This document shows positions 1 through 5,688 of a stretch of DNA of 18,388 nucleotides, one piece after another. The position numbers and the translations under genes were made by a program. Under the pieces are notes generated by a model. It did not search any database, was not told the DNA's origin, and was given only the letters and a program-made list of their open reading frames with translations. Origin of the DNA: W0P28-013 sp963621145 (GTDB lineage Bacteria; Bacteroidota; Bacteroidia; Bacteroidales; Paludibacteraceae); NCBI GenBank assembly GCA_963621145.1, contig CAVFDI010000037.1, forward strand, positions 1 to 18,388, written 5' to 3'. How positions within the stretch are numbered: position 1 is the first letter of the stretch; each line of letters begins with the position of its first letter.

Positions 1-93
1 AAAAACTCTTTCAAAAATAGTGCAAGTCGAATGCAATAAAGTTCACTTTAATTGCCGAGACGCAGCCTATTTTATCAAACCTGCTCGATTATA

Positions 94-132
94 ATTCAAA
101 AATTCTTGCAAAGATAATTTTTAGAGCCTACC
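94..132 (-). repeat. copy of the GGTAGG...TATCTTTG promoter-like repeat
   Basis: Read on the minus strand, this stretch has GGTAGG, two variable bases, CTAAAAATT, the Bacteroidota -7-like box TATCTTTG (109-116) and then GCAAGAATTTTTGAAT. Nearly the same string occurs on the plus strand at 12112-12150, differing only at the two bases after GGTAGG. Here it points left, out of the window, so it may be the promoter of an unseen gene or one end of a small mobile element cut by the edge. Confidence 0.6.
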
Positions 133-178
133 TGCAGTGTTTCAATGGGAAAAACAGCGACCAGATTTTGACACAACC

Positions 179-214
179 GACAAAATTGCGTATTTACGCA
201 AAAATTTCTTCCGC
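179..214 (+). repeat. 36-bp dispersed repeat with palindromic core, copy 1
   Basis: The core TTGCGTATTTACGCAA is an inverted repeat (TTGCGTA / TACGCAA). The whole 36 bp recurs in reverse complement at 13997-14032 with one mismatch. On the minus strand it lies 17 nt after the mrp stop codon and reads as a short hairpin followed by TTTTG, so it may act as an intrinsic terminator for that gene. It could equally be a REP-like element. Confidence 0.65.
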
Positions 215-230
215 ACTCCTCATCTCTAAC

Positions 231-1286
231 CTATAACCTCTCCACCACCGCATCGGCTAGTGCGCGGAAGGCCTGTCCTGTGATGGTGTCGGCGTTTAGC
301 GCTGCTGGAGTGCCAGCGTCGCCATTGTCGCAAATGCTCTGAACCAGCGGAATCTGCGCCAGCAACGGCACGCCCTTCTCTTCGGCTAAGCGTTTGCAGC
401 CCTCGCGCCCAAAAATGTAGTAGCGATTTTCGGGCAGTTCGGCAGGCGTGAACCAAGCCATATTCTCCACCAAACCAAGAATCGGCACATTTATTTTGTC
501 GTTTTCGAACATCTGCAGTCCTTTGCGCGCATCGGCCAAAGCCACTTGCTGCGGTGTGCTTACCACAATGGCGCCATCGAGATGTACGGTCTGAACCAGT
601 GTCAGGTGAATGTCGCTCGTGCCTGGCGGAAGATCGATCAGGAAATAGTCGAGTTCGCCCCACTCGGCATCGCAAATCAATTGTTTTAGCGCATTGCTGG
701 CCATGCCGCCACGCCAAACAAGTGCCGTGCTAGGATCGACAAAAAAGCCTATCGACAGAATTTTCACACCATATTTTTCAATCGGCACAATCAGCGTGCG
801 CCCATCGACCTCGTCGGCCACGGGGCGCGCATCTTCAATGTCGAACATTTTTGGGATTGATGGTCCGAAAATATCGGCGTCGAGCAGACCAACTTTGTAG
901 CCCATTTGTGCCAATGCCACTGCCAAATTTGCTGCCACAGTCGATTTTCCAACGCCACCTTTGCCCGACGAAATGGCGATGATGTGTTTCGCACCTTCGA
1001 GCGGCTTTTTTTGTTCCGCAACAGGCTGTTGGCGACATTTTATGGCGATGTTTCCATCAATCTCCACCTCGGGCGAGATGTAAGTTTTGATGGCCTGTTC
1101 GCACGCCTTCACGAGCGAGCGCGCAAAAGGATCGTTTTGTTTTTCGAACAGAAGCGAGAATGTCACTTTTTGTCCGTCGATGCGCATATCGTCCTCTACC
1201 ATGCCGCTCGACACAATGTCCTTGCCCGTTCCAGGGTAGCGCACATGCGTCAGGGCGTCGAGAATCAGTTTGGGGTATAATGTCAT
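231..1286 (-). CDS. mrp: Mrp/ApbC (NBP35-like) iron-sulfur cluster carrier ATPase
   Basis: Cytosolic P-loop ATPase of the Mrp/NBP35 family, which binds and transfers Fe-S clusters to apo-proteins. The 351-residue product has an N-terminal DUF59/MIP18-like domain (about 1-85), then a deviant Walker A motif GKGGVGKST (108-116), the DADIFGPS switch (136-143) and LPPGTSD. The family's usual length is about 350. The usual CxxC that bridges the cluster, normally just after the ENM motif, is absent: here the sequence is ENMAWFTPAELPENRYY. Family membership is certain; whether it carries a cluster in the usual way is less so. It is transcribed alone, divergent from the DUF5606 gene. The ATG at 1286 is chosen because MTLYPKLILDAL fits the start of the DUF59 domain; no Shine-Dalgarno sequence is obvious. 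Confidence 0.93.
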   Translation of the reverse strand: MTLYPKLILDALTHVRYPGTGKDIVSSGMVEDDMRIDGQKVTFSLLFEKQNDPFARSLVKACEQAIKTYISPEVEIDGNIAIKCRQQPVAEQKKPLEGAKHIIAISSGKGGVGKSTVAANLAVALAQMGYKVGLLDADIFGPSIPKMFDIEDARPVADEVDGRTLIVPIEKYGVKILSIGFFVDPSTALVWRGGMASNALKQLICDAEWGELDYFLIDLPPGTSDIHLTLVQTVHLDGAIVVSTPQQVALADARKGLQMFENDKINVPILGLVENMAWFTPAELPENRYYIFGREGCKRLAEEKGVPLLAQIPLVQSICDNGDAGTPAALNADTITGQAFRALADAVVERL

Positions 1287-1318
1287 AGTTGATAAGTTGA
1301 TGAGTTGAAAAGTTGATA
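1287..1318 (+). repeat. octamer short tandem repeat, AGTTGAWR x4
   Basis: Four adjacent 8-nt units (AGTTGATA, AGTTGATG, AGTTGAAA, AGTTGATA) begin immediately upstream of the mrp start codon, followed by a partial AGTTTG. The same unit type appears upstream of the OmpA-like gene (16261-16332) and, reverse-complemented, before the methyltransferase gene (13187-13206). Confidence 0.75.
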
Positions 1319-1411
1319 AGTTTGTCGGTGGCTTTAGTGTTTTTGTTTCTAAGTTTCTCGAAATTGCTGTCGCAAATTCTGTTTCTGTTGTTTCGTCGTT
1401 AAATCAAAATC

Positions 1412-1458
1412 GGATAATTAAATAATTGGGTAATTGGAAATTGGATAATTAAATAATT
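1412..1458 (+). repeat. octamer short tandem repeat, GGATAATT type
   Basis: Units read GGATAATT, AAATAATT, GGGTAATT, GGAAATT (one base short), GGATAATT, AAATAATT. It lies in the 292-bp gap between the divergent mrp and DUF5606 genes. No coding potential is seen. Confidence 0.75.
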
Positions 1459-1465
1459 TTCTCCG

Positions 1466-1473
1466 CAAAATTA
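1466..1473 (-). promoter_or_regulatory. possible -7 box for mrp
   Basis: The minus strand reads TAATTTTG, matching the Bacteroidota TAnnTTTG box; an overlapping-phase second match sits at 1474-1481. No TTTG -33 element is visible at the right distance, and the mrp start would be about 180 nt away, so this is weak. Confidence 0.25.
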
Positions 1474-1500
1474 CAAAATTATTGCATTTTGGTGGCACTT

Positions 1501-1528
1501 TTTGTTTGACGAAATTTTTGTACCTTTG
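1501..1528 (+). promoter_or_regulatory. Bacteroidota-type promoter for the DUF5606 operon
   Basis: A TTTG at 1501-1504 and the box TACCTTTG at 1521-1528 are 16 nt apart, which fits the housekeeping promoter pattern of this phylum. Transcription would start about 7 nt later and leave a leader of roughly 45 nt before the ATG at 1579. Confidence 0.6.
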
Positions 1529-1578
1529 TCGGCACGAATTTTCTTTGAAAATCAAGTAAAAAATAGAACCTCAAAACC

Positions 1579-2007
1579 ATGTTAGAAACTATTTTGACCA
1601 TCACGGGTCGCCCAGGACTGTACAAAGTTGTGGCACAGTCGGGCAAAGGCATGATTATTGTTGAATCGCTCATCGACAAGAAGCGCATTCCATCGTTTGC
1701 TCACGAAAAAGCCGTTTCGCTCAACGACATTGCCATGTTCACCAACGACGGCGAGCGTCCATTGCGCGAAATCCTGACGCTCATCAAAGAGAAAGAGAAC
1801 GGCCAAACAGCCTCTATCGCACCAAAAGCATCGGGCGCAGAACTGTTTGCTTGGTTCGAAGGCGTATTGCCCGATTTCGACCGCGACCGCGTGCACCCAA
1901 GCGATGTAAAAAAACTCGTTCAGTGGTACAACCTGCTGATTGCCAATGGCATAACCGAATTCGAAGAGAAAGAAGAGGCCGCTACCGACGACAAGAAAGC
2001 GGAGTAA
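1579..2007 (+). CDS. DUF5606 family protein
   Basis: A 142-residue soluble protein of a family found in Bacteroidota, without an established function. The N-terminal half (LETILTITGRPGLYKVV through SLNDIAMF) looks like a small beta-rich domain. The middle (about 85-125) is helical, and the last 20 residues are highly charged (EEKEEAATDDKKAE). No signal peptide, membrane segment, catalytic motif or cysteine pair is seen. It has its own promoter and is followed 22 nt later by the carboxyltransferase-like gene with no terminator between, so the two are probably co-transcribed. This suggests, but does not show, a shared role. Start and stop are clear. Confidence 0.85.
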   Translation: MLETILTITGRPGLYKVVAQSGKGMIIVESLIDKKRIPSFAHEKAVSLNDIAMFTNDGERPLREILTLIKEKENGQTASIAPKASGAELFAWFEGVLPDFDRDRVHPSDVKKLVQWYNLLIANGITEFEEKEEAATDDKKAE

Positions 2008-2029
2008 TTTTTTTTTGAAGGAGAACGAA

Positions 2030-3796
2030 ATGAGTAAGAAAGAGATACGATTCAGCCTTGTCTATCGCGACATGTGGCAATCGTCGGGCAAATATGTGCC
2101 GCGCAAAGACCAACTGGCACAAGTGGCGCCCGTCATCATCGATATGGGCTGTTTTGCGCGCGTCGAGACCAACGGCGGCGCATCGGAGCAGGTGAATTTG
2201 CTCTATGGCGAAAATCCAAACCAAGCCGTGCGCACCTTCACCAAACCATTCAACGAGGCTGGCATTCAAACGCACATGCTCGACCGCGGTTTGAACGGTT
2301 TGCGCATGAACCCCGTGCCTGCCGACGTGCGCGAACTGATGTACAAAGTGAAAAAGGCGCAAGGCACCGACATCACGCGCATTTTCTGCGGGCTGAACGA
2401 TGTGCGCAACATCATTCCGTCCATTCGCTGGGCAAAACAGGCTGGAATGATTCCGCAAGCCGCCATGTGCATCACCTATTCGCCAGTGCATACGGCCGAA
2501 TACTACATCAACATGGCCGAGCAACTCATCGAAGCGGGCGCGCAAGAAATCTGTCTGAAAGATATGGCAGGCATTGGTCGCCCAACAGTGCTCGGAACCA
2601 TTGTGAAATCGATAAAAACCAATCACCCCGACATCACCATTCAGTATCACGGGCACACAGGCCCTGGATTTTCGGTGGCATCGGTACTCGAGGTGGCCAA
2701 AGCAGGCGGCGATGTGTTCGATGTGGCCATGGAACCGCTGGCGTGGGGCATGGTTCACCCCGATGTCATCACCATTCAAGCCATGCTGAAAGACGCTGGT
2801 TTCATCGTACCCGACATCAACATGAAAGCCTACATGGAGGCGCGCCGTTTGACGCAGAGTTTCATCGACGACTTCCTTGGCTATTTCATCGATCCGCGCA
2901 ACAGCCACATGACCTCGTTGCTCGTTGGCTGCGGACTGCCCGGCGGCATGATGGGGTCGCTCATGGCCGACCTGAAAGGCGTTCACGCTGCCATCAACAG
3001 CAACCTGAAAGCGCAAGGCAAAGCCGAAATAAGCGAAGATGAACTGCTCATCGAACTATTCGACGAGGTGAAATATATCTGGCCAAAACTTGGCTATCCA
3101 CCATTGGTTACGCCATTCAGCCAATACACCAAAAATGTAGCATTGATGAATGTGCTGGCCATGAGCAAAGGTCAAGGTCGCTGGACCATGATAGACCAAA
3201 ACACTTGGGATATGATTCTGGGCAAAGCAGGTCATCTGCCAGGCAAACTCGACCCCGAAATTGTGGAACTGGCCAAATCGAAAGGTTTCGAATTTTTCGA
3301 TGGCAATCCGCAAGACAACTACCCAAATGTGCTTCCAAAATACATCAAAGAGATGGAAGAACTGGGCTGGGATCGCGGCCAGGACGACGAAGAGTTGTTC
3401 GAATTTGCTATGCACGAAAAGCAATATCGCGAATACAAATCGGGCGATGCCAAAAAGCGTTTCAATGCTGAACTTCAGCAGAAAATGGAGGCCAAATTCA
3501 AGGCTTCGGGAGTGCAAATGCCAATTCCCGACTTCCGTGCGTTGCGCCACCCAAATGCCGAACCTGTGGCCGCCGCTGCATCGGGCCGACTGATGTGGGA
3601 GTTCGACTATCAGGACAAATCGGTGAAACCCGCCGAGGGCAAAGCCTACAAAGAGGGCGAATATCTCTGCGCCATTCAGACCAACGGTCGCGGCTTGGAG
3701 GTGATGACCGCCAATTTTGCAGGTCGCATAGTGGAGCCAAAAGAACAAGGCGCAATGGTTCAGAAAGGCGACATCATTGCATATCTTGAAAAGTAG
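2030..3796 (+). CDS. carboxyltransferase-like protein (oxaloacetate decarboxylase alpha / pyruvate carboxylase B type) with a lysine-less biotin-like domain
   Basis: A 588-residue relative of the carboxyltransferase subunits of oxaloacetate decarboxylase and pyruvate carboxylase. The barrel keeps the expected metal and active-site residues: RD at 13-14, the KDMAG lysine (K177, the position carboxylated in family members) and the HxH pair H207/H209 in QYHGHTG. A linker (about 500-530) leads to a C-terminal domain (about 535-588) shaped like a biotinyl domain. Where the family has E-A-M-K, this protein has T-N-G-R, so the biotin attachment lysine is Arg554. The usual motifs RDAHQS and HTHDTxG are also altered (RDMWQS, YHGHTGPG). 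The ATG at 2030 is chosen over an upstream TTG because AAGGAG at 2018-2023 sits 6 nt before it. No biotin carboxylase or membrane beta subunit is adjacent. The fold is secure, the reaction is not. Confidence 0.88.
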   Translation: MSKKEIRFSLVYRDMWQSSGKYVPRKDQLAQVAPVIIDMGCFARVETNGGASEQVNLLYGENPNQAVRTFTKPFNEAGIQTHMLDRGLNGLRMNPVPADVRELMYKVKKAQGTDITRIFCGLNDVRNIIPSIRWAKQAGMIPQAAMCITYSPVHTAEYYINMAEQLIEAGAQEICLKDMAGIGRPTVLGTIVKSIKTNHPDITIQYHGHTGPGFSVASVLEVAKAGGDVFDVAMEPLAWGMVHPDVITIQAMLKDAGFIVPDINMKAYMEARRLTQSFIDDFLGYFIDPRNSHMTSLLVGCGLPGGMMGSLMADLKGVHAAINSNLKAQGKAEISEDELLIELFDEVKYIWPKLGYPPLVTPFSQYTKNVALMNVLAMSKGQGRWTMIDQNTWDMILGKAGHLPGKLDPEIVELAKSKGFEFFDGNPQDNYPNVLPKYIKEMEELGWDRGQDDEELFEFAMHEKQYREYKSGDAKKRFNAELQQKMEAKFKASGVQMPIPDFRALRHPNAEPVAAAASGRLMWEFDYQDKSVKPAEGKAYKEGEYLCAIQTNGRGLEVMTANFAGRIVEPKEQGAMVQKGDIIAYLEK

Positions 3797-3818
3797 CAAA
3801 ACTGAACCCTGAATAAGT

Positions 3819-3859
3819 AAAAGCAGAGGCGCTCGTCAAAATGCGCTTCTGCTTTTTTT
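3819..3859 (+). terminator. intrinsic terminator after the carboxyltransferase-like gene
   Basis: A 14-bp stem (AAAAGCAGAGGCGC pairing with GCGCTTCTGCTTTT, one G-U pair) with a 10-nt loop is followed by seven T. It begins 22 nt after the stop codon. Confidence 0.88.
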
Positions 3860-3898
3860 GTGTTTCGTAACATAAATTATCGTGCAGTTGGCGCGGAT

Positions 3899-3934
3899 TT
3901 TGCTGCCGTATGTCGCAAACTATTTGTAATTTTG
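3899..3934 (+). promoter_or_regulatory. promoter of the glycogen synthase gene
   Basis: The box TAATTTTG at 3927-3934 matches TAnnTTTG. The nearest TTTG lies at 3899-3902, 24 nt upstream, which is a long spacing. The ATG is about 50 nt downstream of the box. Confidence 0.5.
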
Positions 3935-3985
3935 CACCGCAATTTTTGCAAAAAGTCAAAACCACCCTTACTCATCTAAAAAGAG

Positions 3986-5611
3986 ATGGAAGAAATATCG
4001 CCCGATTATATTTTCGAAACAAGTTGGGAGGTGTGTAACAAAGTAGGCGGCATCTACACGGTGTTGTCCACTCGCGCACGCACGCTCGAAAAACAACTTG
4101 GCAATCACCTCATGTTCATCGGTCCCGATTTTTGGGACAATAAGAATCCAATCGATTTCGTTGCGACCGACGATTTTGCCGATTGGGTAGCCGAAGCCAA
4201 CGAACAACAAAACCTGAAAGTACGCGTTGGCCGTTGGAATATTTGCGGTCGCCCGCTAGTGATTTTGGTCGATTATCGGCCTTTTTTGTTGCAAAAAAAC
4301 AAAATCTACGGCGATTTTTGGCAATGGTTTGGAGTCGATTCGCTGCAAGCCTATGGCGACTACGACGATTCGTCGATGTTTGGCTACGCAGTGGGCGCTG
4401 TAATCGAGAGTTTTGTGAAATTTCATCGCCTTGGTCGCAAAAAAATTGTGGCGCATTTCAACGAGTGGATGACCGCCTTCGGACTGCTCTACACCAAGCA
4501 TTATATGCCGAAAATTGCGACCATTTTTACCACGCACGCTACATCTATTGGGCGCTCCATTGCTGGGAATCACAAGCCGCTCTACGACTACCTGAACGAG
4601 TACAACGGCGACCAGATGGCGCGCGACCTGAACATGGTTGCCAAACATTCGGTGGAAAAAGTGGCTGCGCATGTGGCCGATTGCTTCACCACAGTGAGCG
4701 ACATCACCAACCGCGAATGCGCGCAGTTGCTCGAAAAGCCAGCCGATGTGGTTACGCCAAATGGTTTTGAAGACGATTTCGTGCCAAAAGGCAAACTTTT
4801 TGAGTCGGCACGCAAAAACGCCCGCGAAAAACTGCGCCGCGTGGCCGAAGCTCTGCTTGGCTACAAAATCGACGACAATGCGCTATTCATCTCCACTTCG
4901 GGTCGATACGAATACAAAAACAAAGGTCTCGATGTGTTTGTGGAATCGCTCAAAGCGCTGTCGCAGCGACCGCTCTCGCGCGAGGTAATTGCCTTCGTCA
5001 TGGTGCCAGCATGGTCGAATGGTGCGCGCATCGATTTATCAGAAAAATTGAATGGTCGGCATACCGAACGGCTTGATAATCCGTTTGCTACGCACAATCT
5101 GGTAGAGCCTTGGAACGATCGAATTTTGAACGCAATCAATTGGTTTCACCTGACTAACCGCAAGGAAGAGCCCGTGAAAGTGATTTTCGTTCCGACCTAT
5201 CTGAACGGCATCGATGGCATTTTCAACACCGCTTACTACAACCTGCTGATCGGTTTCGACCTCACCGCCTATCCGTCGTACTACGAACCTTGGGGCTACA
5301 CGCCGCTCGAAAGCGTGGCATTCGGCATTCCAACCATCACCACCAATTTGTCGGGCTTTGGACAATGGGCGCAACCGCTCTCGCCTAGTCTCAGCGAAGG
5401 CGTTGGTGTGGTTCAACGCTCCGACTACAACTATCACGAAGTGGTTTCGTCGGTTGCAGGATTGATGGCCGAATACGCCAATCTTTCGGCTGTAGCGCAA
5501 AAGAAAATCCGTGCCAATGCCTCGACACTCGCCACAAAAGCCCTTTGGCGCGAATTCATTGCCTACTACTACAAAGCCTACGACATAGCACTGCGCAAAG
5601 TAGCCAAATGA
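3986..5611 (+). CDS. glycogen synthase, GT3 family (eukaryote-like type)
   Basis: Transfers glucose from a sugar nucleotide (UDP-glucose in the characterised family) to the non-reducing end of an alpha-1,4-glucan; cytosolic. The 541-residue protein opens with YIFETSWEVCNKVGGIYTVL, the N-terminal glycogen-binding-loop signature of GT3 rather than of bacterial GlgA (GT5). The retaining GT-B motif YYEPWGYTPLE has the E-x7-E pair E434/E442, followed by GIPTITTNLSGFG. It is shorter than the yeast and animal enzymes (about 700) and I see no C-terminal arginine cluster used there for glucose-6-phosphate control, so regulation probably differs. The phosphorylase gene follows after 77 nt. The ATG at 3986 has only a purine stretch before it, normal for this phylum. 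Confidence 0.9.
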   Translation: MEEISPDYIFETSWEVCNKVGGIYTVLSTRARTLEKQLGNHLMFIGPDFWDNKNPIDFVATDDFADWVAEANEQQNLKVRVGRWNICGRPLVILVDYRPFLLQKNKIYGDFWQWFGVDSLQAYGDYDDSSMFGYAVGAVIESFVKFHRLGRKKIVAHFNEWMTAFGLLYTKHYMPKIATIFTTHATSIGRSIAGNHKPLYDYLNEYNGDQMARDLNMVAKHSVEKVAAHVADCFTTVSDITNRECAQLLEKPADVVTPNGFEDDFVPKGKLFESARKNAREKLRRVAEALLGYKIDDNALFISTSGRYEYKNKGLDVFVESLKALSQRPLSREVIAFVMVPAWSNGARIDLSEKLNGRHTERLDNPFATHNLVEPWNDRILNAINWFHLTNRKEEPVKVIFVPTYLNGIDGIFNTAYYNLLIGFDLTAYPSYYEPWGYTPLESVAFGIPTITTNLSGFGQWAQPLSPSLSEGVGVVQRSDYNYHEVVSSVAGLMAEYANLSAVAQKKIRANASTLATKALWREFIAYYYKAYDIALRKVAK

Positions 5612-5622
5612 GGAAAAAATTG

Positions 5623-5630
5623 TATCTTTG
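5623..5630 (+). promoter_or_regulatory. possible -7 box of the phosphorylase gene
   Basis: TATCTTTG matches TAnnTTTG and starts 12 nt after the glycogen synthase stop codon. It would give a leader of about 50 nt. No clear TTTG is seen at -33. It suggests the phosphorylase can be transcribed separately from the synthase. Confidence 0.45.
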
Positions 5631-5688
5631 CACACTAAAATACACGATTTTTTTAAGGTAAAAAAGAATATTCATTCAAAACAATTTT

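Larger units (their letters stand above)
1..230. other. intergenic region at the left edge with two dispersed repeats
   Basis: No credible gene is seen here. It holds a promoter-like repeat on the minus strand (94-132) and a 36-bp repeat with a hairpin core (179-214), both described separately. The first 14 bases also match, in reverse complement, bases 12154-12167 inside the element upstream of recO. The AT-rich sequence between them shows nothing else I can name. Confidence 0.6.

Noticed and set aside
1982..3016. Open frame of 344 codons on the minus strand
   Set aside because: Antisense to the carboxyltransferase gene; His/Val-rich shadow sequence with no family resemblance.
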